64,000 nucleotides of DNA from Spodoptera frugiperda (GCF_023101765.2 NC_064232.1:7123933-7187932); one strand, 5' to 3'; shown: positions 21,451-33,334, numbered from the stretch's first letter. The notes: a model not told the origin generated them from the letters alone. Numbers and translations are program-made.

Positions 21451-21754
21451 AAAAAGACAAATAAACTTAGGAAGCATCGCTCGACACTACTCATCTGTCT
21501 GTCAGTCAGTCTGTATATCAGTTCTATGTCAGACGTTATACTGTTGGCACCGACTACTGCACTGTATCCGTGCGAGAACTCCGAGAGAAACACAGTAACA
21601 GGGCAATGTCATGTTAAACACTGCGTGGGAACTGTGACCTTTAGTTTCCGGAGTTTATTGGCAATAAACTCCAGGTAACAACAGTGTAGAATACATTTAT
21701 CAGTAGCCCTGCTCCTCCCGCGGGTGTCGTATACCCGACGATTTGTTTATATCA

Positions 21755-22035
21755 CACACACACACGTCCCGCCTTTTATCCCCAAAGAAGTAGACAGAGG
21801 TGCACATTACGACACGTAATGCCACTATACAATGTACACCCAATTTTCACCATTTATAGGGGGTAAGCCTATTGCCATATATTGGGCACAATTCCAGACT
21901 CCGTGCTACTATTGAGAAATTTAATAATTTAATTAAAATCCGAAAAATGCCCAATAATACTTTGTCCGACCCTGGGATCGAATCCGAGATCCCTTGCCCG
22001 GCAGTCGCACTTGCGACCCTGCTCGTCCGACATGC
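21755..22035 (-). repeat. SINE-C copy
   Basis: CGTCCCGCCTTTTATCCCC to CTTGCCCGGCAGTCGCAC on the plus strand. The tRNA-like head is disrupted after GCGACCCTGCTCG. Confidence 0.65.
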
Positions 22036-22442
22036 AGCAGACGTGACCAGCCCAGTTCCACTTTAAACTTGCGGCTTTAGCCGTCATAAATGACCAACGT
22101 CAGTCATTTAAGTTTTCTTTTAAGTGGTTTAATTAAACATTAAATGTCTCTGAATACGGCAGTAAGTATCCAATGTCCTCAATAACAAAAAAGCTAACAA
22201 TAAGGACGAAACTCATTTGAACGTCACTCAGTTTCGCATAAAAACATCAACGCAAAACAACATTAAACATTCAAGCAAAAATAAACTTTATTGACATTGA
22301 AAATGTATGTGAACAAGTCGGAAATAGCATTCGCTAATCCTACTTTACATTTGGCACAGTTGTGCCATATACCGGTCATTATGTGCCAAACAATAAGGAG
22401 CTTTATTTACAATATTAATAAAATTTAAACTCCTTTTACTGC
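22036..22442. other. AT-rich spacer
   Basis: No gene or repeat end recognised. Confidence 0.4.
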
Positions 22443-22598
22443 AGTCTTCGGTGAGTTTGCATTACGTTTAAAGTAATCGAAACGAGAGCGCGTTCGGCGC
22501 TCTGATTGGCCGGTTCGAATAAACCAACCAATCAGAGCACTGAATGTGCTCTCGTTTCATTTTCGTTCAACGTGAAGTAAAATCGTACTAAGGGATCG
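22443..22598. mobile_element. MITE-G copy
   Basis: TTGCATTACGTTTAAAGTAA at the left pairs with the reverse complement of CGTGAAGTAAAATCGTACTA at the right. The centre reads CGGCGCTCTGATTGGCC and CCAACCAATCAGAGCAC. No coding capacity. Confidence 0.6.
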
Positions 22599-23044
22599 TA
22601 ATTAAGGTTCCCGGGTCGAGTTATGTCTAATATCAACCTGTCAGATCACATCATCAGCCTATAAGTGTCCATTGTTGACCAAGTCGATATCAGTATCGGT
22701 CTGAAAAATACTATGCTGAAAACTGCATCAAGATAATCACCCACAAATATACATACATACAGGTGAAACTAAGAACCTTCTTTTGTTTTAAGTCGCTTAA
22801 AAAGATTTTAAATTAAAATTATTTTTTACTTATGAACAGTACACCTCTCATATCTAACAACATATCTTTAAAACTACTCATAACCTAGTCAGCTAATTAT
22901 ATGCGTGGCCTATATACTGTACATAGGGAGGTCAGTGACCTGCATGATACATGGCAATGTGTCAATTATCAAGAGCTACTGCTACAATCATCATTGGCAT
23001 ACATATAAATAGTATTCATTCATTAAATATCGATATAATAGGTA

Positions 23045-23130
23045 CTAGTAATGTTTACCGGGGCTCTCGCTCGAAAAGCAGGAGTAGAAACGAGGTGGTT
23101 TTTAGTCAGTAAGAGTCTGACACTCCCTTA
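23045..23130 (+). repeat. SINE-D fragment
   Basis: GTTTACCGGGGCTCTCGCTC to GTCTGACACTCCCTTATA. The flanking words TATAAATAGTATTCATTCAT occur on both sides (about 23005 and 23130). This may mark a duplicated segment around the insertion, longer than a normal target duplication. Confidence 0.55.
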
Positions 23131-23819
23131 TATAAATAGTATTCATTCATTAGATATCGGTATAACTATAGATATATGAGTAGGTACTAGTAATGTATCG
23201 ATTTATCATGTATTTTTTATACAAAAGCTTAAAAAAGAAGATGGTAGGAAGAACGTGACGTGACACAAATAGGATTGGCTGCAAAAAGCTTTATACAGAG
23301 AGTTGAAGGAGGGTAGGGAGGTAATGAATGGAGTTTCTTGCTCGTTCTTCTCCATTCGAAGCTACACTTTGGAACGAGCGCCTAACTTCACTGGCAGACA
23401 GACCGACAAACTATCGTTTATTTCTTTATTTGTTGACTTTTCAAAAGTACCGAAGTAATTTAATTTGAAGAAATGATTTGCCTTTGAAGGTATTTCAGCT
23501 GCAATGGAACGACCATTGCTGAAAATGATGTATTATGAACTAACTGCCCGCGGCTTCGCTCGCGAGGATTACAGACTTTGTGACTAATTAAAGTACCCTA
23601 AGTCACACCTTAGTAGATAAGCTGCCAATACAATTCCCGTCAAAACCGCTAATGTGTTCTATGTGTTATTTATCAGACCATAATTATCTACCCTTGTTCC
23701 AAAATTCATCCCGATCCCTTCAGCCATTAAGACGTGCTTGAGTTACAAACATACATACAAACATATATCATTCACATTTATAATATTAGAAAGATACCTA
23801 ACAAAATTAGATTCGATTG

Positions 23820-23940
23820 TCACACGGAACAATTCTTGGAATGACCCACAAATTATTGTTTCGGGTTTGCGTGTCATGTGTAAATGATCTTGTATGTTTG
23901 TACGCACTCACGACACAGGAGAAAATCCTAGTGTGGGGCT
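23820..23940 (+). repeat. SINE-B 3' fragment
   Basis: CACACGGAACAATTCTTGG to AATCCTAGTGTGGGGC; the tRNA-like head is absent. Confidence 0.6.
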
Positions 23941-24474
23941 ATAATTAATTTAAAAAAGTTCTTAAAGTCCAATAAATTGCGCATAAAACAAATAAACACA
24001 AAACAAAACAAGGACCTACACTAATTATGGACATTCACGCAAATCTTCAAGAAACGCATATTCATCGCTTTTGAAATGAATCCAGAATATATTTTGGTCA
24101 ACGAGTCAGGAGGATATTGACCTCCCAGGTGATCGCCTCCTCCTAGGAAACACATACAGTATCTAGGACAAACGGAAGTCTACCTCTTGGCATAAATGTG
24201 AACGAGTCATTGTTACCAAAAATGTAGAATGAAGAAATAATTAAACAATAATATAAAAATAAGTCGGGTAGTCGCTATAACTCTAGAACGAACGAACTGA
24301 TTTCTACGGTTATGCATTCGTTGGAATGGTCTCGGGCACCGCGAAGTTTATAGCAAAAAAAAAAATCAGGAAAAAATCAAGAAAAATGCAGGAAAACAGC
24401 TAAAATCATTGGTGGCGAAACGGAGTTCGCCGGGTTTGCTAGTTACTCATGAATATGTATCCCCAAGACACATT

Positions 24475-24835
24475 AAAATCCGGAGCTGCGGACTACCTAG
24501 CGGGAGAAGGACCATCAAAACCATGTAACCAAGAATTGTATTGTGAACCTGATTGGAAAAGAGTAACCTATGGAGTTTCTTGCTCGTTCTTCTCCATAGG
24601 AATCTACACTTTGGAATGAGCAAATAGAGCAACTAAAGGACTGACCGATAGATAGACATTTTGCTTTGACGTTCAAAAGTGCCTTCCCGGTCTATTTGAA
24701 ATAAATAACTTTGATTTTGTCTATGAATTTGTAGGAACAGGGTGGTGTTCAATCAGTAAGAGTTTGACACTTCCTCTCGCCTCGCTCTACGCGAGAGAAG
24801 TTAATGGATGATTTTCCTCACTTAAAAAGAACGCC
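24475..24835 (+). repeat. repE copy flanked by SINE-D halves
   Basis: 24475-24505 is the SINE-D start (AATCCGGAGCTGCGGACTAC). 24520-24725 is repE (CCAAGAATTGTATTGTGAAC to AATAACTTTGATTTTGTC). 24730-24835 is the SINE-D 3' part (GGAACAGGGTGGTGTTCAAT to CTCACTTAAAAAG). The order fits repE inserted into one SINE-D copy. Confidence 0.55.
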
Positions 24836-25056
24836 TTTACAATACAATCAATACTACAATTAAATACTATAGTAAAAAAACAATGCGAGTAGAGGCGCCA
24901 AACTAACTGCGTGTAGTCAGACGAGATGACACGTGACCAACAGACAGCACGAACTATTTTTATACAGACGTTATTGACTCTAAAACATCAACATATGAAT
25001 AGTTGTTTTGTTACATGAGAAGGCCCATCTATCTGCCAAGAGTTTAAAGTGTACAC

Positions 25057-25681
25057 TCAACAAGGATGTAGCGTAGACTGTCCAGGCGACACACGTACTT
25101 AGGTATCGTCATGAGCTAATGTTCACATGTAAACAGCAGCTCATGTAGTGTAGATGTCCAGTCAACAAGGATGTAGCGTAGACTGTTCAGGCGACACACG
25201 TACTTAGGTATCGTCATGAGCTAATGTTCACATGTAAACAGCAGCTCATGTAGTGTAGATGTCCAGTCAACAAGGATGTAGCGTAGACTGTCCAGGCGAC
25301 ACACGTACTTAGGTATCGTCATGAGCTAATGTTCACATGTAAACAGCAGCTCATGTAGTGTAGATGTCCAGTCAACAAGGATGTAGCGTAGACTGTCCAG
25401 GCGACACACGTACTTAGGTATCGTCATGAGCTAATGTTCACATGTAAACAGCAGCTCATGTAGTGTAGATGTCCAGTCAACAAGGATGTAGCGTAGACTG
25501 TCCAGGCGACACACGTACTTAGGTATCGTCATGAGCTAATGTTCACATGTAAACAGCAGCTCATGTAGTGTAGATGTCTAGTCAACAAGGATGTAGCGTA
25601 GACTGTCCAGGCGACACACGTACTTAGGTATCGACATGAGCTAATGTTCACATGTAAACAGCAGCTCATGTAGTGTAGATG
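25057..25681 (+). repeat. 105-bp palindromic satellite, array 3 (about 6 units)
   Basis: Units are nearly identical (one GACTGTTCAG, one GTCTAGTC and one TATCGACATG variant). The array is cut by the hAT-ended element at 25682 and its last 17 bases resume at 28172-28188 (TGTAGATGTCCAGTCAA). Nothing of the satellite follows, so the insertion hit the terminal unit. Confidence 0.95.
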
Positions 25682-25774
25682 CAGTGGCGTAGCGTGAGTG
25701 TCGGCCGCCCGGGGCGGAAGACAATTTTGCCGCCCCCTTATTTAGGTATTTTAATTTAATGTATACTATACATT

Positions 25775-26735
25775 CATCATCATCAGCCGAGAGACGTCCG
25801 CTGCTGAACAAAGGCCTCCCCCTTGGTCCTCCACGTAGAACGACAAGCCGCCACCTGCATTCACTGGCTCCCCGCCACTCTGACGATGTCGTCGGTCCAC
25901 CTAGTGGGAGGTCTGCCCACGCTGCGTCTTCCGGTCCGCGGTCGCCACTCAGTCACCTTCCTGGCCCAGCGGCCATCAGTCCTCTGAACGACGTGGCCTG
26001 CCCATTGCCACTTCAGCCTGCATATTTTGAGAGCTATGTCTGAAACTCTTGTTCTTTGGCGAATTTCCATGTTTCGGATTTTGTCGCGCAAAGATACTCC
26101 GAGCATAGCTCTCTCCATCGCGCGCTGGGCGACTCTGAGCCTTTCTAAAAGGCCAGCATTTAGGGACCATGTCTCAGTACCGTACGTCATCACTGGCAAC
26201 ACACACTGGTTGTACATCCTGGTCTTCAGACACTGCGGGATTTTTGATGAGAAGACTTCATGTAACTTCCCAAACGCTGCCCATGCGAGTTGGATTCTTC
26301 GGGCGACCTCTTTCTCGAAGTTGGACCTACCTAGCTGGATGATCTGACCCAGGTATGTGTAGTGGTCTACAACTTCGAGTATATCGTTCCCAACGATAAC
26401 CGGTACAGGTGCATCATGGACATTTGACATGGTTTTTGTCTTGTCCATGTTCCTTTTAAGGCCCACCTGTTGGGAAACGGTATTGAGGTCGCTGAGCATG
26501 GTGTTCAGCTCTTCCAGCGACTCTGCCATTACGACTATCTCATCGGCGAAACGGAGATGAGTGATGTATTCGCCATTAATGTTGATGCCGCGTCCGCTCC
26601 AGTTCAAGAGGTTAAAAACGTCCTCCAGTGCGTTCGTGAACAGTTTCGGAGATATCACGTCTCCCTGTCTCACGCCCTTCCGCAACTGGATTGGCCCCGT
26701 AGTCTCTTCCTGGAGTCGGATACGGATTCATAATA
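25775..26735 (-). pseudogene. RTE-clade LINE reverse transcriptase, C-terminal half
   Basis: The minus-strand frame runs from LQEETTGPIQLRKGVRQGD through VISPKLFTNALEDVF and THLRFADEIVVMAESLEELN to GRPPTRWTDDIVRVAGSQ and a stop. GVRQGD and the FADD-like block are RT motifs B and C. The catalytic FADD is FADE, a substitution expected to abolish polymerisation. The N-terminal endonuclease and early RT motifs are absent. The 3' end has the RTE-like CAGCAGCGGACGTC and a TGATGATGATG tail. The ORF stops short of the usual RTE terminus, which continues out of frame. Confidence 0.85.
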
Positions 26736-26794
26736 GAGACCTTTTCGGCAAGAACAGTCATAAATCAGAGCACTCCCCGTGGTATAGGTGATAG

Positions 26795-27985
26795 AAAATG
26801 CACAACGAAGCTACATATCTACGCATTGCCAAAGTGTTAAGTCGGTTTTAAATTTCCTGACACTCAACAATCCGATTCGCACGCCGCTGAACGTGGTCCA
26901 GAGGATGAACCTGGTACTTGGGTGCCCCCGCCCACAGATGAGTAGTATTCCATGTCGGGGCAGAACCTGCATCTTATATAGAAGCAGGCGATGGGCTGGA
27001 GTAAAATACTGTCTCGATCTGTTGAGCACACCAAGCTTTTTCGAGGCTAATTTAACCTTATCCGCTAGATGGCCACGGAACTGGACGTCGCTCTAAATGT
27101 TGATGCCAAGTATCCCAAATATCCGGCTCGAAAAGCAGGAGTAGAAACGGGGTGGTTTTTAGTCAGTAGGTAAGAGTCTGACACTCCCTCTCGCCTCGCC
27201 AAAGGCGGGAAAAGTCTTAGGAAGATTTCCAATACCGACTGAGGCAGTCAGGGGTACTTTGAAACTGACGTGAGACAACCAACGGCAGTTTAACGGCAGT
27301 CTTAACGGTAAACTCGCAGTCTTAGTAGGGTTAAACTGGAACAAATTAAGTTCACCCCAATCTGAGATTCTCCGCAAAGAAGTCTCGATTTCAGACACAA
27401 GTCTGTTTCGGTTCTCGTTGACTTTTTCTCAAGAAATGTTAGTGCGGCCGGTATAATAGGCATCACCTGTACTGTCATCCGCATTACAATGAATGCCGCA
27501 AATTTGCAACATATAATTGATATGGATAAGGAACAGGGTAGGTGATAGCGTTTACAGACAGAGAGTCGGAGTCGGAGTAGTCCCCGTCGACAACGACCTA
27601 AATGCTTCTGTCTGCAAGGAAGCAGTAGACCCATTCGCACAATTTCTCTGGAAGCCCATAGTAAGAAAGCTTCGAAAGAAGCGCTTTATGCCAAACCCAG
27701 GCAAAGGCTTTCGCCACGTCCAAGCTCACTGCCAACGCTTCCCCCTTAGATTCGATCGCCTGTGCCCAACGGTGTGTCAGGTAAACCAGAAGATCCCCAG
27801 CCCACCGACCTTTACGAAAACCGTATTGTTGGTCACTGAGTAGCTGGTGATCCTCTAGGTACCGCAAGAGCTGGCAGTTGATAATGGACTCCATTATTTT
27901 CGAGAAGAGGGAAGTTATGGCTATCGGATTTGTTCGATCGCCTTTTTTAGGAACCAAGGCTCGACTCTGTCTAGAAGTTCTCGGG
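26795..27985 (-). pseudogene. jockey-like LINE reverse transcriptase fragment
   Basis: Minus strand, 5' to 3': PIAITSLFSKIMESIINCQ, QQYGFRKGRWAGDLLVYL, AVSLDVAKAFAWVWHKALLS (27957-27598), then IETSLRRISDWGELN (about 27390), then LNRSRQYFTPAHRLLLYKMQ (about 27020). The order matches a jockey-type RT, but the frame shifts several times and the FADD region is degraded. AKAFAWVWH replaces AKAFDRVWH, removing the catalytic Asp of motif A. A SINE-D splits it at 27117-27228. Confidence 0.75.
27117..27228 (+). repeat. SINE-D copy inside the LINE fragment
   Basis: AATATCCGGCTCGAAAAGC to AAAGTCTTAGGAAGATTTCC. It separates two parts of the same jockey-like reading frame, so it is younger than that LINE fragment. 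Confidence 0.7.
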
Positions 27986-28188
27986 GCAGGACCACTCGTT
28001 TAAGGTTCCATCCCCACTATCACTACTTTCTCCGATCTCTAGTTGCGAAAAAAATATAAAATGGTTGAAATATTTATAAAAAAAATAATTTATTGTTTAA
28101 ATTTTGCCGCCCCCTAAAAAGTGCCGCCCGGGGCGGGCCGCCCGTGCCGCCCCCACTACGCTACGCCACTGTGTAGATGTCCAGTCAA

Positions 28189-28448
28189 GAAGTACCAGAA
28201 TTTTTACTAGGCGACATGGGACGTTGCTGTGTCGTAAATCACGACGTTGAAGAGCTCTAAAGTAATATAGTAATTATATTTTAATTATTAATGATACTCG
28301 TGGCATTATATGCACATAGCGACATGCATCCATTGACGTACGTTGCAGTACATATACACATATATTTTAAATCGAGAACTTTGGAATGTAGCGCTGAAAA
28401 TATTTTCAGTCCAAAATAGTTTTTATTACCTGATTGTGGAAGGTTTTA
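28189..28448. other. AT-rich spacer
   Basis: No gene or repeat recognised between the satellite remnant and SINE-A. Confidence 0.4.
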
Positions 28449-28600
28449 GGTAGAGCCATGCTTCGGCACGAATTGGCCGGCCGGAGTGATACTACGGCTT
28501 TACAGAAAACCGGTATAAAACAACCGGAGTTTTATGTTTCGTCATGTGAGTGAGGTTACTGGAGGCATAACACTTTTCTCCTAACGCCCAATTCGGAAAT
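28449..28600 (+). repeat. SINE-A 5' half
   Basis: TAGAGCCATGCTTCGGCACG to GTGAGTGAGGTTACTGGAGG. Only the 5' half is present. The next copy (28708) faces it. Confidence 0.55.
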
Positions 28601-28707
28601 ACTTGACCCTCAAAAATGACACACAAACTTTCGCATTATAATATTAGTAAGACCAGCATAATTATCAACAGTAAGACAGTCCACTGCCGGTTTATGGACC
28701 TCCTCTT

Positions 28708-28865
28708 GGATTTTGTCTGATGGTAAGTAATCGCCGCCGCCCATGGACACTCGAAACGCCAGAGGCAGAGGCGTTACAAGTGCTTGTCGGCCTTTTGGGG
28801 GTTAGGAATTTAAGGGTTGTTGGGGAATCGGGGATTGGGAACCTCACTCACACAATGAAATACGT
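28708..28865 (-). repeat. SINE-A 3' half
   Basis: GATGGTAAGTAATCGCCGCC to CCTCACTCACACAATGAAA on the plus strand; the GCATGGCTCTCCCAC end is missing. Confidence 0.55.
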
Positions 28866-29099
28866 CTGTTTTTAAATGCAATACAAGAAACATTTAAAAT
28901 CTTTCCGCTGCAGTACATAGCTCCCGACGTATTTTGTTCAGTTTATATTTAGTTTAATGCTCCGCTCATACGAGCATTGTCACATTTCGAGCCGAAATTA
29001 TTCCGACCAATATTTCGTGGACGCTGCCGTTCGTATTTGTGTCACTAAAGTCAAAGACCTTTAGGGGAAAATAAGGAAATTATATGGTTCTTGTTGAAA

Positions 29100-29375
29100 G
29101 CAGCCAGAGATGTGCTATGAGCTATGCCAAGAAGATGTAATAGCTAAGCTGTGAAACTATGTGACCGTTTCCACCGATACTGAGCTATGTAACTGTGCGA
29201 GTAAGATGTCCTATGAAGATGTGCCACCACAAAGTAACTGTACGAGGAAGATGCGCAGCTCGAGTATGCGATGTGTCACTTGTAGGGAAGTCATCCATAG
29301 CACGCATCTTTCCATATAAAAAGCAGCTTAACTGAGTCCGTTTCCAACAGTGCTAAGCTATGTGTGCCAATGAAA
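29100..29375. repeat. repF copy
   Basis: CAGAGATGTGCTATGAGC, AAGATGTAATAGCTAAGCTG, CTCGAGTATGCGATGTG, CATCCATAGCACGCATC and GCTAAGCTATGTGTGCC. The most complete of four copies. CATAGCTTAGC-like words appear in both orientations, suggesting foldback structure. Confidence 0.5.
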
Positions 29376-29769
29376 ATATTTAGTTGTATTATGCTTCTGT
29401 GGACAAGTACTACTTGTAGTTTCATTTAAGTCATATGAGTGATCTCCATACTGTATATACTTTATATAAATGTAGACTATTTAAACATGAGTTGCTAAGA
29501 CCAAATAATATTGAGTCGACATTTACTGTCCTGCCAAAATAACACGCAAGAACCATAAATTATATACTACGGCAGACTGTAGTACATATACACGTACGTG
29601 TAATATATGTATATATATGTATGACGCATATAATATCAATGTGAACTTGCATCGTCATTCTTCCAGAGTTGCGTCTAAAATTGATCTAGCTTGTTAGATT
29701 TCAAATTGCAATATGCGTTTTGTATTTTTTACACAATAAAATTAATTAAGTGCCCTATACTAGGATTCC
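29376..29769. other. AT-rich spacer with TA-rich tract
   Basis: No gene. Around 29585-29640 there is alternating ACGTACGTG/TATATATG sequence of microsatellite type. Confidence 0.35.
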
Positions 29770-30110
29770 GCGATCCCCGACGCCCGGAGTGTCTCTCGTG
29801 ACGGCTGGGGCGTAAGGAGGTTCGTTCCCTCACGCGCCCCGCCTCCTCCTTAGCTAGCATGACTGCTTTGCAGAAGGAGAAGACGGCGTCCGATTCGCAC
29901 CATGGTCTGAACCAATGCCGGACGCGAGAGGTCGCCGTCGCCGATCACTTCCTTGAGGACACGGCGGTGCTCAGCCCATGCAGTGCACACCACCACCATA
30001 TGCTCCACCGTATCCTCCGGGTGGTCCTCGCAGTGATGACGTAAGCAGCCGCGTCAGGCGGTAAGTGAGGAGGCCATGGCGTCTCAAGCCACTCCTCAAA
30101 GAGGGTTTAC
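29770..30110 (-). pseudogene. R1-type LINE ORF2 C-terminal fragment
   Basis: The minus strand reads CHHCEDHPEDTVEHMVVVC followed by WAEHRRVLKEVIGDGDLS. This is the cysteine/histidine zinc-knuckle block typical of the C-terminus of R1-clade non-LTR retrotransposons, then a helical tail. It is strongly GC-rich relative to its flanks. The plus-strand 61-codon frame (29859-30044) is its shadow. The frame breaks after the LVQTMVR region. Confidence 0.65.
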
Positions 30111-30360
30111 CGCTGCAATGACAGCGAGCCCAAAATTAAGGGCTCTAGAACAAGATTTCTACTAGGGAAAGACATCTTCACACTTCTGCTGACGACACAA
30201 AATCACGTGTTGGAATGATAGAACACTTGGCTGGAATACATAGCACGTAGTTTGTTTTGATAAATTATATGCTTAGTGTTTGTAAATATACCATTTAAAT
30301 ATACAAACATGTGTATCTTTCAACGTGTACATATATACATATAGTATGTCTTCTTAAGAT

Positions 30361-30642
30361 GCAACGGGACGCCTTTTATCCCCGAAGAGATAGGGGAAGG
30401 TACACATTACGGTATTTACTGCCGCTATACAATGTACACCTACTTTTCATCATTTGTGTAATAAGTTCTATGTAATAGGGTGTTAGTCTATTGCCATATA
30501 CTGGGACAATTCTAGACTCCGTGCTACTACTAAGAAATTTTCCGAAGAAAACCCAGTAATACATTTCCCGACCCGGGAATTGAACCCGAGACCCCTTGTC
30601 CGGCAGTCGCACTTGCGACCACTCCACCAACGAGGCAGTCAT
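30361..30642 (-). repeat. SINE-C copy, full length
   Basis: Minus strand: CTGCCTCGTTGGTGGAGTGG head, GGTTCAATTCCCGGG B box and the GGGGATAAAAGGCGTCCCG end. The longest minus-strand frame across it (30756-30376) is SINE-derived. Confidence 0.75.
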
Positions 30643-30677
30643 AAAATCATTCCAGTAATCCCCAAACACCTCCTTTT

Positions 30678-30812
30678 TTATGGAATAGACCGGTAAACGA
30701 GCAGACGTATCACCTGATGGTAAGCAATCGCCGCCGTCCATGGACACTTGAAACACCAGAGGCGTTACAAGTGCGTTGTCGGCCTTTTGGGGGATAGGAA
30801 TTTAAGGGATGA
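30678..30812 (-). repeat. SINE-A 3' fragment
   Basis: TTTTTTATGGAATAGACCGG to GGGATAGGAATTTAAGGG. It is wedged between a full SINE-C and a SINE-C fragment. Confidence 0.6.
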
Positions 30813-30814
30813 AC

Positions 30815-30903
30815 AACGGAAAACAGAATAAAACCCAGTAATACTTTGCTTTTTGAGACTCCTTCCCCGGCAATTGCACTTGCGACCACTCGACCAACGA
30901 GGC
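30815..30903 (-). repeat. SINE-C 5' fragment
   Basis: CCAGTAATACTTTGC to CGACCACTCGACCAACGAGG on the plus strand. The B box has a deletion. Confidence 0.55.
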
Positions 30904-32080
30904 AGTGAGAAATCTAAATGTACATTTTAAAGCAAATTTTATAGCTTTTTAATAACGAAAAAACGACTCAAAATTACTACTATCACGACTTTGGACTTCG
31001 CTCACACATAGGGTTGCCAACCTTACTATGTTATACAGTATTGTACTGTATTTCGGGGCTCCATACTATATCTGTTGATGAAATATGATTATATCATGCA
31101 AAAATACTATATTTCCGTACGCTCTTTGCTTAGTCAAAATATTTTATATGAATTGCAAAAAATACATATAACACGTGTAAAAATACCTCTATTTATTATT
31201 CTTTCTATTTTTTTAGTCTTCCCTACTAAAATACAATATTTTTTAAGCGTACTATATCTATTAGCATCACTTTTGAAAAAAAAACTATATTTTGTCAAAA
31301 AAAAAATGCTACCAATTGGCCTATTCACACATGTCTACCTAACCTCTAAAGAAAGCAGACGTTTTTTCCCATAAATATAACTGTTATTATAGTCCATACA
31401 TACATAAAAACGTAGTACCTATAAAAGATTCACGCGAATCGCTCTCTCGTTATCTAGCAAGCGAGTCGGATCCATCGCTGTGTGTGTTTATGCCAAAACT
31501 GCCAACAGCCGTTTTGCTATTAATTATAAGCAGCCGCGTCTTTCCCTGCCCTTCCAAACCAACCTTTTGAAGTTTTTTATCTCTAAACAAAATCTTTTAC
31601 TACTTGAGATAATATATGTACGTTTTTTTGACAATTATTGTCTACTTTTTCATGGATGTTATTGGATGAGAAAACTGATTGAACATTGTGTGACTAACCG
31701 TCAAGAATGGAGCGTATTCCTTATTTAAATGCCGGCAACGCATTTGTAATTCCTTTAGTGTTGCAGGTGTCCATGGGCTTTCGTTATTCTCCTATTATTC
31801 CATCAAATCATACCTTTCGTTTTTTAAAGGGAAACTACCTTCATTTTTCAGAACTTCAAAATTAAAATACTATGCTGAACACCAATTGCTAAATCGGTTC
31901 AGGCAAACGCTAGATAATCATGCTACAAACATCTAACAAGAACCTCTTTTTTCCTACAAGTCGTAATTTACAAAGTCGAAAGCTAGTGTTGAATTTAAAC
32001 GTGGATTGAAAGGAAGAGGGGCAGTAACAAAAGGTGTACAGATTGTGTGACGAATGACTATGTAACAAAAAGGAGTTTGT
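30904..32080. other. AT-rich region without supported gene
   Basis: A 99-codon ATG frame (31075-31374) and one of 82 codons (31480-31728) exist. Both are low-complexity AT-rich frames without domain, splice or codon-use support. A short SINE-A-like remnant is at 31725-31785 (GCCGGCAACGCATTTGTAA). Confidence 0.4.
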
Positions 32081-32084
32081 GTAT

Positions 32085-32175
32085 CAGACTCTTACTGACT
32101 AAAAACCACCCAGTCCCTAGTCTGTCCTTTTCGAGCCAGAGCCTGCCGTTAATCCCGTTAAGGCAGTCCGCATGA
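32085..32175 (-). repeat. SINE-D fragment
   Basis: CAGACTCTTACTGACTAAAA to CGAGCCAGAGCC; the GGTAAACC...GCAGCTCC end is decayed. Confidence 0.5.
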
Positions 32176-32654
32176 CACTGAGTACGTCGATAACGTGTAT
32201 AAATACAATCAACAATTTTATTAATCAAAAGATATTTTATTTTAGACATTCCTAAATATTTTGCGTAGAATACCAGCGCAAAGCCCTATCTTGAACATGC
32301 TGAACTTGTCAGTGTGAAATGATTCACATCGTCAAATGTCTCTATCAACTGGACCTACTTAACATTCCCTCTTTCTTTCGTTTTCTGATAAACTTGATGC
32401 TTTTAAACAGTGATTTCTAACTCGTGATAGTTTTAAACAGTAAATAAACTCGTCTCCAAAGCATTGTCAAGTCACTGCTGAACGGTTTGCTATAGTTATC
32501 TCGGCAGGCAGGAAGATTAAGGTTTATCAGAGAATGCTGCTGCCTTGTCTCTGTCTCTTAGTCGGGTCCACTATCACCCACGGGAAATTTAGGAAAGGTA
32601 GTGATTACAAATCGGCCTCCAACTTATTGGGTTCAGAGAGTGAGAGAACAGAGA

Positions 32655-32815
32655 GTTTTTTTTAAGGGCGAAAATCATCCAATTTCTTTTCTCGTCTATG
32701 GCGAAGAGAGAGGGAGTTGCAGACACTTACTGACAAAAAACCACCCCGTTCCTACTCCTGCTTTCCGAGCCGGAGCCCCGGTAAACCAGCTAGGTAGTCC
32801 GCAGCTCCGATTCAG
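32655..32815 (-). repeat. SINE-D copy
   Basis: TTTTTTTTAAGGGCGAAAAT to GAGCCGGAGCCCCGGTAAAC and GGTAGTCCGCAGCTCCGAT. Confidence 0.7.
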
Positions 32816-33334
32816 AGAACAGAGATTGCGCCTGTGTTTGCGCACACACTTGTGCTGTGTGCACTATAATATCTCCTGCGTAGTAGGCAAATCCAGTTAG
32901 ACCACTAAGGAATAGAATTCCTTTTCTTTCTTTCAAGACATTATTGTGTAGATCTCATCGTTACTTCCCATCAGGCAAGATTTGAGGTCAAACGCACTCA
33001 AATTTACGTTAAAAATAAAAAAAATAAAAGATAGACTGCCCATCATAATCAAAGTCAATCAATCAAGAGATTTATTAATCGCATCGTCAAAATCACTACG
33101 TAAAACTATATTTTGTGCTTTACCAGACAAAAGGAACTAACGAATGATCAAATCCCAAGAACTCTTGCCATTGACTCACGCAGTAATAAAGTAAACAAAA
33201 AAGTGTATAAATATCTCCCCATTGGCACAGTTACACGAAACATACGGAAGTAATTAGATAGAATCCACATAACATACATAAATACATATTACCTTGTAAT
33301 GCAGCATCATACAGCAACATATAAACAGATTATA

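Larger units (their letters stand above)
25682..28171. mobile_element. hAT-ended composite element, 2490 bp
   Basis: The left end CAGTGGCGTAGCGTG and right end CTACGCTACGCCACTG are terminal inverted repeats. An 8-bp direct repeat TGTAGATG lies on each side (25674-25681 and 28172-28179). An undisturbed satellite unit has this word once, so it is a true target-site duplication; 8 bp and CAG ends are hAT hallmarks. Just inside, both ends carry ATTTTGCCGCCCCCTA. No hAT transposase is present. Almost all of the interior is two LINE fragments and a SINE-D, so the hAT-specific DNA is only about 300 bp, i.e. a MITE later filled, or a MITE that mobilised the cargo. Confidence 0.85.

Noticed and set aside
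25861..26685. 274-codon reverse-transcriptase ORF as a host gene
   Set aside because: It is the C-terminal part of an RTE-type LINE with the catalytic FADD changed to FADE, and lies inside a transposon.
25057..28188. Satellite arrays as part of a Helitron
   Set aside because: Minisatellites occur in some lepidopteran Helitrons. Here the arrays have different flanks and phases, and I could not find a shared 3' hairpin with a CTRR end.
31075..31374. 99-codon AT-rich ORF with hydrophobic segments
   Set aside because: The hydrophobicity reflects poly-T/AT composition. No promoter, splice or domain evidence, and an equally long frame overlaps on the other strand.
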